Source: Drechslerella dactyloides (Eukaryota; Ascomycota; Orbiliomycetes; Orbiliales; Orbiliaceae). From it: a DNA stretch of 64,000 bases. Numbering within the stretch: position 1 is the first letter of the stretch; each line of letters begins with the position of its first letter. Below the pieces are notes generated by a model that saw nothing but the letters and a program-made list of their open reading frames with translations, ran no database searches and had not been told where the DNA came from. Shown in pieces: positions 11,233 through 23,009 of this stretch. The stretch covers positions 1,550,001 through 1,614,000 of the forward strand of contig JAGTWJ010000010.1 of NCBI GenBank assembly GCA_020064725.1. The letters run 5' to 3'. A program made the translations under genes and the position numbers.

Positions 11233-12805
11233 CGCCACCGGTGTTCGCGGGCTGGGGATTGATGGTGATGTAGAATGCTTGCTGTCGTCCGGTAGCTAGC
11301 TAGCTTGCCGGTGAGCAATTGATCGATTGTTGGTGTTTTAGTCGAGTGGTTGATGTGGCGAAAGAGACGGGATGAGGTTGACGAGGTATGCAGTGCGGAG
11401 GCTGTTGTCAAAGCATGCGAGCAAGGTATGCAAGGCGAGGTAGGTTGATGGGATGGGATGAAAGGAGGAGAGGAAGGAAAGAAGGAAGGAAGGAAGGAAA
11501 GAGGAAGAATGGCGGGAGGGAGGAAGATGGAGGAAGAGGAAGGAGGCAGGAGACACCTGTCCCAGGAAACGAAATGACTCGAGCGTTAGCTGTCAAGATG
11601 CTTGAATTGAACTGCACCGATAAAATGAAATATCTTCGACGGACACCGTCGCTGGGATCGAGGCTCTGGCTCTTCCTTCTCCCCGCGAGCACGTGTCTGC
11701 GGTTGTGCAGCGCTGGAAGACGCAGAGGACCCTTCGACGACGGACGGCCGGGATGGCAAGCGACAGCGCACTTTATATCAAACGACGCAAGTATCTTTCG
11801 GCGGGCGGTGGTGCGAGTATAGTTACTATCAAAGTATCGTCTTGTTCGGGTGGGAGTAGAGTACATGTTACATACAGCCGCTGTCGACTGTTGGAGATGT
11901 TTGTGTTGGGCGTGGTGGAACACCCGTTGCCATGGGGCCGGGGTGCAGGGGTAACACACAGCAACGTTCCGAAAGAGGAAATGCCCCACCCCGGTCGCTT
12001 TCCGCTTTTCGCTCCTGCCCGGCGGCTGGAGGAGCATGACCGCGACACGACATCATCTTGCAACTGTGTATCACCGTCGACGTGGTCTTATGTGCATGCA
12101 CAGCCTTGCCGTCGCGTCCGCTGTCACCTCCACCGTTATCGGGATGTGCTATATCTGAGTGCGTACTTTTCCCGTGAATTTTATTTTCTGCGTGGAATGT
12201 TAATGCGGTTGTATTTCTACGCGAATTGGCAGAAAATATTTCGATTCAATTTGAAAGTTTTCCGACCTGCTGGATCGCTTAGGTCACCCCGGCCTGTCAC
12301 TTTTTCTCAAGCGGAATGCAGCCAGCCCCGAGACTAGCAGCCAGCCAGCCAGCCAGCCCCGCGGAAAGTCAACTGATGTAGCGCCAAGTTAACCCCGAAA
12401 CCGCCATGCTGCTCAGTTGACCTACCACCTTCAGTTGCGTCTACCTGACCCGTCCCGTGTCTACGAATTATGTCTTTGGTGCAAAATAGCGCTCTCGCTA
12501 GTGCTGCATCGAGCCTAGATATCGATAAGGATCACCGAAGACGGAAGACCGGTCGACCATCCGCCCCGCTCTGATCGGCCGGTCTCCATGTCACCCCGCC
12601 GCAGCAGGCCAATGCGCGGCCTGCTAGTTACAGTCTCATGAATACGTATCTTATCTAGCTCTAGCCGTACCGTATGCGATTCCATTATCATATTATACGT
12701 ATCTCACTTTACAAATCTAAAACATAGTTCGATTGGTAAAATATTATCGATCCACAGCCCCTCCAATCGATACGGATACGTAACGGTACCCCACCCGCAG
12801 CATCG
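11233..12805. other. Intergenic between divergent BRCT and amidase genes
   Basis: A purine-rich GGAA/GAAG tract (about 11455-11550) on the plus strand lies upstream of the BRCT gene. A CCAG microsatellite is at 12333-12358, and an inverted repeat GCAGGCC/GGCCTGC at about 12604-12627. Overlapping frames of 209 and 214 codons on opposite strands (11408-12337) have no protein-like composition and I do not call them. Confidence 0.55.
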
Positions 12806-14903
12806 ATGGCCTGGCAGCAAATCGCCGCCGAACGCCGCGCACACCGTGACGCTTCGATATCCGCCCTGTCCACTCTCGACCCTCCAATCTCACTGCCAGA
12901 TTTCCCCGATGCCGACAAGCTCCCGCACAACGTCTACAAACTTGGCCGAGATGCTCTTACGCAGCGGGAGCAGGAGATCACCGAGCTCGGGCCCACGAGG
13001 CTCGTCGAGGCGCTGGCGAAGGGAAAATATGCCAGCGTCGAGGTGACCAGAGCATTCCTCAGGCGGGCCGCTATCGCACAAAAGCTGGTATGCCCACTCA
13101 TTCATCCACATAATCTCATGATATATAAACCCCTAGATGCACATTATACGAGCTATGGGCAATTGCACTGACGATATAAAACATAGACCAACTGCACAAC
13201 GGAACTCCTCCCAACCGTCGCCCTATCCCGCGCCGCCGCCCTCGACGACCACCTCGCCACCCACAAAAAGCCCATCGGGCCACTGCACGGCCTGCCAATC
13301 TCAGTCAAGGAGCACATCGGCCTGAAATCCCACGACCTCAACGCCGGCTTCTGCGCGTGGGTCGGCACCATCGCCGTCGAGGATGCCGCGATATTAAAGC
13401 CGCTGTACGACGCCGGCTGCGTCTTCTACGTGCGCACAACGCAGCCGCAGACGCTGATGCAACTTGAGACTGCGACGAACTTGTTCGGGGAGACCGTCTG
13501 CGGGTTCAATCGGCGCTTGACGAGCGGGGGGAGTAGCGGTGGGGAAGGGGCGTTGGGCGGGATGAGGGGCAGTTGCTTGGGGATTGGTACTGATATCGGG
13601 GGGAGTATTCGGAGCCCTTCCGCCAACAATGGTATACATACACCTACCCACCTACCTCACACCATCCATTTATTTGTTGATTCCTGAAACGAAATTGAGT
13701 CGGATTGAAGCTGACGTATGTATATGTATATATAGGGCTGTACGGCCTCCGCCCGACGTCCTACCGTCTGCCAATGGGCGGCCAGGCCGCGACGATGCTC
13801 GGCGCCGAACACATCGTCCCCGTCGTCGGACCGATATCAACCCACCTCTCCGGCCTATCCCTCTTTATGTCCGCCGCGCTCGAATCGCAGCCCTGGCTGG
13901 TGGACCCGATGCTCGTGCCCATCCCCTGGCGGGACGAGCAGTCGCATTTCCCGCTGAACGCAGTCACGGGGCGGATGAAGAAGCTCAAAATCGGCGTCAT
14001 GCGCTGGGATGGCGTTGTGATGCCGCATCCGCCTGTGACGCGGGTCATCGATGAGGTTGTCGCCAAGTTGAGAGAGAACACTGACGAATTCGAGGTCGTC
14101 GAGTGGCGGGAGACCGAAGCTGACAAGGCGTGGGATATAATTGTAAGCTATACCTCCTTCTTTCGTGGTTGTTTGGAGGAGAAGTGGAGCTGATAAGGGT
14201 ATGGTAGTCCGCGCTCTACTTTGTCGACGGCGGCCAGCAGGAGCGCGCGGCGATGGCAGCGTCTGCAGAACCCGTCCTCCCATTAGCAGACTGGATCCTC
14301 ACGCGACCGGCCGTCCCGAAACCACCCGGCTACTCGATTGACGACGTCTGGCGCCTCACCGGTGAACGCGACGCTTTCCGCCAACGATACCTCGCCCGAT
14401 GGCTGCAGTCTGGTATCGACGTGCTGCTGTGTCCCGTCGGTCCGGGTGTCGCGCCGCGGCTCGGCACGGCGCGGTACTGGGGGTACACTAGTTTATGGAA
14501 TCTGCTGGATTACCCGGCGGCTGTGTTTCCAGTTGGTAGAGTCGGCGAGCGGGATCGTGGGGAGTGGGCGTATCCGCAGGACGGTGGAGGGCTGCGGGAG
14601 CAGGATTCCGCCAACATGAAGCTCTGTGAGTGCATTATGGATTGTTCGGGGTGACTATGGCTGACCGTGGTGATGTGTATAGGGGACCCGGAGTATTATA
14701 TGGATGCGCCGATTAGTCTGCAGCTCGTCGGGAGGAGGTTCGACGACGAGAAGGTGAGTCCTAATTGAAATAAAAGGCGATGATAATGCAATGGATTCAG
14801 TATGGACAGCTAACGTGTGATATAATTTGATGATTAGGTTCTCGAGGCTGTGAATATCATACAGGGGAGACTTGGGCTGCCGTTCGAGGATCCAACGGCT
14901 TAG
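12806..14903 (+). CDS. Amidase (amidase-signature family, acetamidase-like)
   Basis: Hydrolyses an amide to acid plus ammonia. The amidase-signature catalytic triad Ser-cisSer-Lys is visible: Lys in GLPISVKEH, the Gly/Ser-rich core TSGGSSGGEGAL (cis-Ser), and the nucleophile region GIGTDIGGSIRSP. Six exons: 12806-13087, 13187-13631, 13736-14142, 14208-14625, 14683-14753, 14838-14903, all in phase, 562 aa, the normal length for fungal acetamidases. The first ATG gives MAWQQIAAERRAHRD, typical of this clade. No signal peptide, so probably cytosolic. Substrate (acetamide, formamide or other) cannot be told from sequence. Intron 5 contains an AT-rich stretch. It is divergent from the BRCT gene. 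Confidence 0.93.
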
Positions 14904-16049
14904 TGGCATATTCTCATAACATATTCTAGTCTCATTTGCGAATACAAGAACCGTACCAGATGTATGGGTAGTTAGATGATGTCATACTGGGATATGTGGT
15001 AGTATGCTATCGGCATTCTGGTCCTGGAGTGCTGAAATTCTGTCTAGTTTAGGCTGATATACACATATACCGTATCCTTACCGTTATACTTGTCTCTTTT
15101 GAGCCGAGGGGCAGTAAGCTGCTGTATGGTATCTACAGCTAAATTTGCTATTGATACTATATCGAAGCTAAGTAGCGTCCCATTCAACAAGTAATCCGGT
15201 GCTATGTCAGCTCTTGTCGGCATTCTGAAAAGCTATGGAATCCCGTATGTGAACCGGAGTGGCACGACGCGCGAGGGCGGCCTCTGATTCGCTTGCGGGT
15301 CCAACGCCAGCTAGCGGGCAGCCCCGCCCTGCTCCTCCGCTCAGGGATCCCTCCCTGCTCTCTTGCCGCGCCGGCGTAGGATTCCTCAGCATTGGCCGGG
15401 TCTTGGAGGCACGCTAGCTCGCCGGCCTGCTGGCGGTGGGATGCTCGAACGCAGAAAATGTTAAAATGCTAGTCGAATCTGTTGAGGTTTCGTCATCCAT
15501 GGCGGGACTGCATGAAAGGCGACTTGGCGAGCCCCTCTTGCGGCGTCTGCGGTGCCTCGACCTGCCGGACAGGGCGCCCGGCTCCAAGCTCGCTGTCCGC
15601 CTCTCCGTCTAGCTCTAGCTCTCGCGGTCGGGATCGTTTCATTGAGGCGGTGATTTGTGTATGAGCAGGATTGAGGTGACAACTTGAGCGATTGAAAGTG
15701 CTGCGGTGGTTGATCAGAGTGGCCGCCCCCACCAAACGAGAGGAATGTGGTGAGCTCAACTGCCTCTCCCCTCCAACACCACCAAACGTAAACGTTAAAC
15801 CTCCTCCTCACCACCATCGCTCTTTCTTCCTCCCCGTCACGAGAAGGAAGCATCCGCTCCTGCACCATTCCGCTTACGAACTACCACGCTGAAGTATATA
15901 TAACCCAGTCCTTCTATCACTCCTCCTCTCTTCCTCCAATCCTTCCTCCTCTATCCATCCTGTGTCGACCGTATATATAGTATACAACGAGCGTAAATTT
16001 CAGAAACTCTAACTCTCGTCACCGCAGTAAACAGAAACAGTCATTCACG
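14904..16049. other. Intergenic and pyruvate kinase promoter
   Basis: About 1.15 kb. The right half has CT-rich blocks (15750-15990) typical of strongly expressed fungal promoters, with TATATA near 15894 and 15974. A short minus-strand frame (ATG 15640) begins MKRSRPRELELDG but stops after 49 codons and carries no domain. I leave it uncalled. Confidence 0.55.
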
Positions 16050-18214
16050 ATGTCGTCGTCGTTGTCGTCGCGCTCCAACGTCAAGACGTCCTACGAGTGG
16101 GTCTCCTCTCTGGACATTGCCAATGCCCCGAAAAAGAACTTCCGACGGACCTCCATCATCTGCACGATCGGTGAGCAGGCCTCTCCTCATACATACATAC
16201 ATCGCTGGATGGCGGGATTGCTGACAGATACCCTTCAGGTCCAAAAACGAACTCCGTCGAAATGATGAACAGGCTGCGAAAGTGTACGTTGTGCTATCCC
16301 CCTCGATTCTTGCTTGCGGCGGTGAAGCATTCCGGTGCTTTGCATCCGGCTTTGAGTGGCCTGTCGGCTGGGTGCTCCGGGAGGGGCATGGCGGGGTGCA
16401 TAGGGCGGGGCTAACGCGCATTGAACGCACGGCAGGCGGCATGAACATTGTTCGCATGAACTTTTCGCACGGCTCCTACGAGGTATGTCTTTGTTGCAGT
16501 ACAAGATTTCCGTCTCGATAAAAAGAAATGCTGACGCGGTTCGCCTGTAGTATCATCAGAGCGTCGTCGATAACGCTAAGGAGGCGGAGCGCCAGTTCTC
16601 GGACCGGCCGCTGGCCATTGCCCTCGATACCGTACGTCCTGACGCGTCCACCAGTACGTTCGGGTGTGAGAATGTGTGGAGACTAACCGTATTGTAGAAA
16701 GGACCGGAGATCAGAACCGGAAACACGGTTGGTGATCAGGACTACCCCATCGCCGCCGGCGCCGAGATCAATATCACCACCGATGAGAAGTACATGACCG
16801 CGTCGGATGACAAGAACATGTACGGCCGAAGTCTCGTTCCTCTATTGGTTTTGTGAACGGGACGCTGTCTCGCGAGACCGACTTGTGCTGAATCTGTGGC
16901 TAATGTAACAACCTTCATGCAGGTACGTCGACTACAGGAACATCACCAAGGTTATCGAAGTGGACCGCGTCATCTACGTCGACGACGGCGTCCTCTCATT
17001 CCGCGTCAAGAAGATCGTCGACAGCGAGAACATTCTCTGCGAGTGCCTCAACAACGGCAAGATCTCCTCCAAGAAGGGCGTCAACCTCCCAAACACCGAC
17101 GTCGACCTTCCTGCGCTCTCCCCCAAGGATAAGACCGATCTCCTGTTCGGTGTCAAGAATGGCGTCGACATGGTCTTCGCCAGCTTTATCCGCCGTGCCG
17201 ACGACGTCCGTGCCATCCGCGAGGTCCTCGGCGAGGACGGCAAGGAGATCCAGATCATTTCCAAGATCGAGAACCAGCAGGGTGTCAACAACTTTGACGA
17301 GATCCTCAAGGAGACCGACGGCGTCATGGTTGCCCGCGGCGATCTCGGCATCGAAATCCCCGCCGCGCAGGTCTTCATGGCCCAGAAGATGATGATCGCA
17401 AAGTGTAACTTGGCCGGCAAGCCCGTCGTCTGCGCCACCCAGATGCTCGAGTCGATGACCTACAACCCGCGTCCGACCCGCGCCGAGGTCTCCGATGTCG
17501 CCAACGCCGTCCTCGACGGCGCGGACTGCGTCATGCTCAGCGGTGAGACGGCCAAGGGGAACTATCCTGAGGGCGCCGTCACCATGATGCACGAAACTTG
17601 CCTGCTTGCCGAGACCGCCATCAACTATGTTTCCCTGTTCAACGAGCTCCGCAGCTTGACCGTCCGGCCCACCGAGACTAATGAAACCTGTGCTATTGCC
17701 GCCGTCAGCGCATCCCTCGAGCAGCAGGCTGCCGCTATCGTCGTCCTCTCTACCTCGTAAGCAGCCCCACCTCTTCACCCCTCTACCCCTGAAGTCATAG
17801 CTCGATGCTAACCGTGATTACGCGTGTAGTGGCAAGACCGCACGTTTGTGCTCCAAGTATCGTCCTACTTGCCCGATTCTCATGGTCACGCGCAACGCTG
17901 CCGCCGCCCGCCGCTCGCACTTGTACCGCGGCGTCTACCCGTTCCAGTACCCGGAGGAGAAGCCCGACTTTAGCGTCGTCGTCTGGCAGGAGGATGTTGA
18001 TAAGCGCTTGAGGTGGGGTATCGAGCAGGCGCTGCGTCTTGAGTTGATTGCCAAGGGAGATGTTGTGATTGCCGTGCAGGGATGGAAGGGAGGATTGGGC
18101 AACACGAATACGTGAGTTTTTTTTTTCCCTCTCTCTCCATACTTTTCGTTTGGAATGGTTGTTTGTGGGACTTTGCTAACTGGCTTTGGCAGTCTTCGTA
18201 TCGTTACTGCGTGA
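16050..18214 (+). CDS. pkiA: Pyruvate kinase
   Basis: Last glycolytic step: phosphoenolpyruvate plus ADP to pyruvate plus ATP, cytosolic. Eight exons: 16050-16170, 16239-16283, 16436-16482, 16551-16631, 16698-16819, 16923-17756, 17830-18111, 18193-18214, all in phase, 517 aa (family about 500-530). Visible family motifs: RRTSIICTIGPKTNS, GMNIVRMNFSHGSYE, LDTKGPEIRTG, the active-site signature IISKIENQQGVNNFDEI with the catalytic Lys, then MVARGDLGIEIP, and the C-terminal allosteric-domain start. The second exon codes only 15 residues and the last only 7. One residue is slightly unusual: LRKCGMN where LRKAG is common. Confident call. Confidence 0.97.
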
Positions 18215-18931
18215 GAATTTCACGCCTATCGATTATTAGTATCGTGTTCTGGACCGGTTTTACGCATTACAATGGAAATGAATGAATGAATGGCTGACTG
18301 GATGGATGGATGGGCTCGTGATGGCTATGGTGTTCCGACTGTGCTGCTTTCGTCCTGTATTGTATGATGGGACGGACGGACGTGCGAGTGCGGGGTCGAT
18401 TGTCTGTCGTTAGGGTACCGTCACGTTATTCTTTGTAATGAGGCTACGTTATGAGTGGCTGCTCGAATTAAGTGAGAAAAAGAATCGATTCATTCATTCA
18501 TCGATCGTGACAGGCGTGCGGCCGCGGATGATGGCCTAGGCGCATTCAAATAGCTTTGTATAATTGTGGCGGACCTCATATACTGCTGCGGTGTAGCTGC
18601 CAAAATACAGAGCTATCTGAAACAGAGCGGTGCTTCATTCGAATACTGAGATCCTTTGTACCCGGCTGCGATAGATAATATTAGAGAACTCTAACGCTAA
18701 TCTTTTTTTATATAGAGAAAACTATCCTGATTCTCTACAAGTACATGACCCAAATGTTTTACATACTTAATAGTTCAATTTATTTGAACACAAATTTGTA
18801 CAGATACTGATCAGTGTCTGATTTTGCAACGCAATAATAGTAATAGGCCCTTGCAGCCCTAGTCTCGAGGCCAGACCTGCCTGTTGCAGCCCATGTTAAA
18901 AAGCTTGAAGGTGTGTATGATAACAAGTCTT
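18215..18931. other. Intergenic, convergent 3' region
   Basis: AT-rich 3' flank of pyruvate kinase and of the small peptide gene. It contains a TGAA/TGGA microsatellite at about 18280-18315 and a micro-MITE at 18860-18883 with a 9-bp duplication. Confidence 0.55.
18851..18892 (+). mobile_element. Micro-MITE insertion, 24 bp, with 9-bp target duplication
   Basis: Exact direct repeats TTGCAGCCC at 18851-18859 and 18884-18892 flank 24 bp that contain GTCTCGAGGCCAGACCTGCC, a variant of the family end GTCTCGCAAGCCAGACGCC. It lies about 40 bp beyond the stop of the small peptide gene. Confidence 0.65.
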
Positions 18932-19425
18932 CTAGCAAAAGCAGTTGGGGAAGCACCAGTCGTCGCAGCCTGTATAGACGGTAGGTTTAGCATCAGACTT
19001 TTAGATTTTTAGAGATCCTAGTATAATTCATGAAAGAAAGCTTAACAGGGCTGTTTTCAATACGAGTAAGAAAACAGGGATAGAAATTATATAATTGTAT
19101 ATCCAGTAGCTGAAACCAGAATAATGATACCATACCTCTTCATACACCTAAGGTAATCGAACATTTATATATAATTTTATAAAAACAGGAGTCATCACAA
19201 GAATGTTGGAGAAGCGGCGTTAGTACACTAGCAAACTTCGCCAGCGTGGCCACGTATATCGGGATAAAGATACCATCAAATATAATTTGCGTATAGTTTG
19301 AAATAATCGGACTTACGTTTGTCGAGCTCCCCGGTGGCGGGGTCGATGAGGGATGGACCGGGAGCAGCGATAACAACAACAGCTAGAAGCTGAGCAATAG
19401 AGAGGACGGTGACGAGGAACCTCAT
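18932..19425 (-). CDS. Small secreted Cys-rich peptide precursor with a Kex2-type site
   Basis: Two exons: 19425-19317 and 18969-18932, joined in phase across a 347-bp intron (donor GTAAGT, branch GCTAAAC, acceptor ACAG), 48 aa. Residues 1-21 are a typical signal peptide (MRFLVTVLSIAQLLAVVVIA, then A). A short pro-segment ends LDKR, and the join itself creates the KR site. The last 11 residues are CDDWCFPNCFC with four cysteines. Architecture known for secreted fungal peptides: signal, pro-region, dibasic Kex2 cleavage, short disulfide-rich or cyclised mature peptide. The intron is unusually long for this window. A TATA-like CTATAAG lies about 45 bp upstream. No homologue is recognised. The role (effector, defence peptide, signalling, RiPP precursor) is unknown. 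The gene model is inferred from frame and splice signals only. Confidence 0.65.
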
Positions 19426-20576
19426 TTTGGTAGACTAAGACTTAAGTATTTTGACTACTTATAGCTTGATCTAAGGTATAAATATTGGTGATTAAGTAAT
19501 ATTATAATAACAAAGTGTTATATAAGGTAAGGCAATATCTCTTGAGTTTGAGACTCTGGTTGTGATGGAGAGTAAATAAAACTTGATATCTCAACAGTTG
19601 GTAGAGCTTGTTTATATAGATAAAATAAAGCTGTACGGAGAGTGTGTGAAAGGATATCGGGATCGACGGTCTTATTCTATATCCTTCACTGACCTAAATT
19701 TTAGCGTGGTCAACGTACAGCAGGTAAGATAAGATCACCAGATCCGGCGAGGGCTGAGTTCTATATAACATAGCTTTTATTTGTCCTAGAATCAGCGGTT
19801 TCCAACGTAAATTCGGCTGCAATAATACTTGCACAACTCAGCTAGGACCGGTAACCGGAAATTTTCATGCTGATTATATCCTAATCGATATGACAAAGAT
19901 CTAACTAAAAACAAGTATAAATATCCTTGTATCGTGTATGTATTGTTGTGAATGTTATTGCAATATATTGATCGGACTTTGTATTTCATCAGCGGCATAT
20001 AATACCTGCATAGGGTCACAGATTTGCCCCGTAAAGAAGGCGTCTGGCTTGCGAGACAAGTTACAGATGTTGCAGTGCGGAAGTCGCCGTTAATTAGTGC
20101 TGAAAACGCCGACTGGTGCGCACAATAAATACAGTGCATATTCGGCTGCCTTTGTTATGAGCAGCCGTACCGTGTCGCAATCGGCATTTATGTAGCTTGG
20201 CACTTCCGGTGCATGCACTTGTGTTAAAAAGGTTACCCTAAATAAGCTCCTGGGAGGCATTGGAATCAACGATGCAGAACAACGATCAAGAGCTGCATCA
20301 TATAGATCAGTGGGGGGATATTTAAAGGTTACCGGTTGACAGTTAATTTGGATTTGCACTTGACGTAATTATATAACATGACTCCGTAGTAGCGACTACG
20401 GGAATAGCTTGAAGTATAATATCTGGAGACAGTTAGAAAGATGCAAACAGTACCTCCAATTATTCCCTTCTTTTGCTTTGAATGCTGCGAGGTTCGGCTT
20501 TGCCAACTCGTTTGTCACCATTCACCAACATTTGTGATATCAACTTTACCAATTCGAACCAATTCAGTATATTACG
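19426..20576. other. Intergenic, divergent promoters
   Basis: AT-rich region between the small peptide gene (-) and the lectin gene (+). It holds a micro-MITE at 20024-20059. An 89-codon minus-strand frame (20090-20359) shows no domain. Confidence 0.55.
20015..20068 (+). mobile_element. Micro-MITE insertion, 36 bp, both ends present
   Basis: Flanks GTCACAGAT (20015-20023) and GTTACAGAT (20060-20068) match at 8 of 9 positions. The insert starts TTGCCCCGTAAA (left end with two changes) and ends GGCGTCTGGCTTGCGAGACAA, identical to the right end of the complete element at 63362-63458. The centre is deleted. Confidence 0.75.
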
Positions 20577-21280
20577 ATGGCGGATTTACTGGAGGCTGTG
20601 AATGAGCTCGTTGTGAATCTCGATGTTCACAGCGAGGTGATTCAAGAAAGTTAGTATATATCTCCTCGTTACCTTGTATTGATCGTACGGCTGATGATGT
20701 TGAATTCAAAGTTCGTGTGGAGTTGCAGAAGGGGCTCAAGCGGGGCGGTCTGGATACGTCTGCGATTGACGGCCTGTTGAAGAACGTGTCCGAGAGTAAC
20801 CTTCAGCTACGGCGGACGGCGGCGAAAATGCAGGCCAGGAGGATAACCGATTCGCGGCCATCGTACGGATTACGTGACAAGGTCTTCCTTGGAGGAGAGC
20901 GAAAAGAGGACGAGAATAAAAATACCGTCGACGATTTGGCGGGCAGGGTTGCAGATTTGGAGGCTCAACTCACACGGCTGCGAGCGGAGACACCACAAGA
21001 GGTCGTGTTTGACGGTGGGAGCTGGAGCACAGGCCGGCTGTCGCGGGATCAGGATAAGTACCACGAGATAAAGGCACGTATCGATTTCTCAAAGACGTTT
21101 AGCAGCGTTCCACTGGTGACGGCGAGCATTTCGGGCGCGGACGTCGAATCGAAGGCCAACTTTCGAGTGTCGACTTTGGTTTTGGATGTGGATTTGAAGG
21201 GGTTTAACGTGTATGTGAATACTTGGCTGGACTCGAGGATTTTTGACTGTCAGGTGGCTTGGACTGCGATTGGGACATGA
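20577..21280 (+). CDS. H-type lectin domain protein
   Basis: Two exons, 20577-20649 and 20712-21280, 213 aa. The N-terminal 120 residues are helical and charged with a likely coiled coil (VDDLAGRVADLEAQLTRLRAE). The C-terminal 80 residues are an H-type lectin fold: GSWSTGR at its start, IDFSKTFSSVPLVTASI, the conserved VDLKGFNVYVNTW and the closing VAWTAIGT, as in discoidin-II and snail agglutinins that bind N-acetylgalactosamine as trimers. No signal peptide is seen, so it is probably intracellular or unconventionally secreted. Ligand cannot be predicted. A coiled coil plus H-type domain suits a trimeric lectin. The first intron (62 bp) falls after residue 24. Confidence 0.88.
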
Positions 21281-21572
21281 CTAGTAGCTTTCGGAGAGAA
21301 TTATACTTGTCTACAACTTTGTCAATTGAAGAATTGCTCAACTGAATATCTTATTTTCTTTGGGATTGTGATGGTAGTAAAAGACTAATTGGGGGAGTCG
21401 ATGGGAAGTCCATGTTGCAAGTTGGGTGGGAATGCGTTTGCGCATTCTGGTATCAAACCTCACCACCCCACGATAGACAGACAACCACCTCGAGCTCACC
21501 ACCTTCACGCCAATCGCCAATCGCATCAATCACCGTATCCTACACTATCCTGTCGCCGAAATATAAAATACC

Positions 21573-22722
21573 ATGCCACCAACGGGCTCGAAGCGACCAT
21601 ACCCCGGCGGTGGCAGCCACCGCGGCGGCCACAAGCCATATCCCGCATCCCACTCCCACGATCGCCAAAACGACGGTAACACGGCGCCACCGCCGACGGG
21701 GCCGTACATTGGCATGTTCACGGGCTTTCGCGACGAGCTGGACGAACACCATGATCGGAGGGAGAGGATTATCAAAGCTAGTCGCGACATCACCGCCGCC
21801 AGCAAGAAGATGTACTCTACCCTCCCTCCCTCCCTCTCTCCATTTCTATTCCCTATGACCCTGCGTGTAGGATAGTACTATTGGTGGGATGTAACTGATG
21901 ATATGGGGTAGGATCTTCGCACTCCACCGTCTACGACCGGCGAGACTGCCACTGTACACCGTCGCAGAACACATCACAGCCGAAATCCACACACACGAAT
22001 CCCGCGTCCAGACGCTGCTCGCGTCGCTGTTACCTGATCTACAGGGGATTAACGCGCGACGGTACACGAGGCAGTATTCGCCTGGCGTGCAGGAGTACCT
22101 TGAGGCTGTTGGGTTTCGGCACTATCTTGTCACGGGCGAGGTTATCAGCTGGGAGACGGCGGGGTGGTATGTCTGCGGTTTGAACGGGGATGCAGTGCTG
22201 AATATCAAGAAGGAGACTAAGGAGTCTGTGACCGGTGATGTTGAAATGGTGGATGCCGTCCCTACTACTACGATAGATGACGGTGGTGCGACGGGTGAAG
22301 ATGGTGGTGAGGGGGAGAAGGGTACCGAGGAGAAGAAGGAAGTGCAGGGGATAACGCTGACGCGGGAAGATTACGTCCTCGGCCTCTTCGACATGACGGG
22401 CGAAATGATGCGCTTCGCGATCACGAGTGTGGCTACAACCCCGCTGTCACAGCTGCTGCCCTCCGTCGATGATGCTAACGCGAACGCCGCGAGTACCCCG
22501 CAGATGCTGCTGCGGGACCTGCGGGTGCTGCGACTCGCGTTCGAGAGTCTCGGGCTTGGCAACTCGCCGTTCGGACGGGAGGCTGAGAAGAAGCTTGAAG
22601 TTATGCGAGAGTCGGTGGGGAAGGTGGAGTATGCGTTTTACGGCATGGTGGTTCGAGGGCGGGAGCGGCCCGAGGGGTGGGTTGCCGATGCCGGTGCCGG
22701 TGCCGGTGGTGGAGAGGAGTGA
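21573..22722 (+). CDS. Translin family protein (translin-associated factor X-like)
   Basis: Two exons, 21573-21811 and 21912-22722 (join at KKM|IFALHR), 349 aa. Translin/TRAX proteins form an octameric RNA-binding nuclease (C3PO) acting on small RNAs and tRNA fragments. Visible: DELDEHHDRRERIIKASRDITAASKK and FALHRL (helix 1), GVQEYLEAVGFRHYL and a long helical region (ITLTREDYVLGLFDMTGEMMRFAITS, then LRVLRLAFESLG and KKLEVMRESVGKVEYAFYGMVVRG), typical of TRAX. Odd features: an acidic low-complexity insertion (around residues 195-240, GGATGEDGGEGEKG) inside the fold, and a Gly/Ala tail. A TATA-like ATATAAAATA lies only about 10 bp before the ATG, so transcription may start close to it. TRAX acidic catalytic residues are probable (ED, E in GEMMRF) but not verified. 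Confidence 0.88.
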
Positions 22723-23009
22723 TTCTTTTATTCTACGTTTCTTGCATTGCACTGCTTTCATTGCGCGGTAGTGGTCATATATGGCGTTTACGGGACCTTT
22801 TACGAATGAATGATATTGAATGGGCCTGAATCTTATATTCAGGGCGGCGTTTACGATTGGGGCAGGATGTCGCAGACACTCATTATATCGCTGTAGCAGG
22901 AAACTTTTATATATATCAAACGCGCTATGCTAGATATATCGAACGTACTTCTCCCCTCTACCCCACATCTGCATGATACCATTTACCATCGAGCTGCGCT
23001 CGCAGCTTT

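Noticed and set aside
11408..12337. Overlapping 209- and 214-codon frames on opposite strands
   Set aside because: One is largely a translated GGAA microsatellite. Neither has recognisable composition, a promoter or a domain.
15493..15640. 49-codon minus-strand frame beginning MKRSRPRELELDG
   Set aside because: The start resembles that of some fungal zinc-finger proteins, but no finger follows and I found no splice path to one.
16996..17778. 260-codon minus-strand frame over pyruvate kinase
   Set aside because: Shadow of a strongly biased housekeeping gene.
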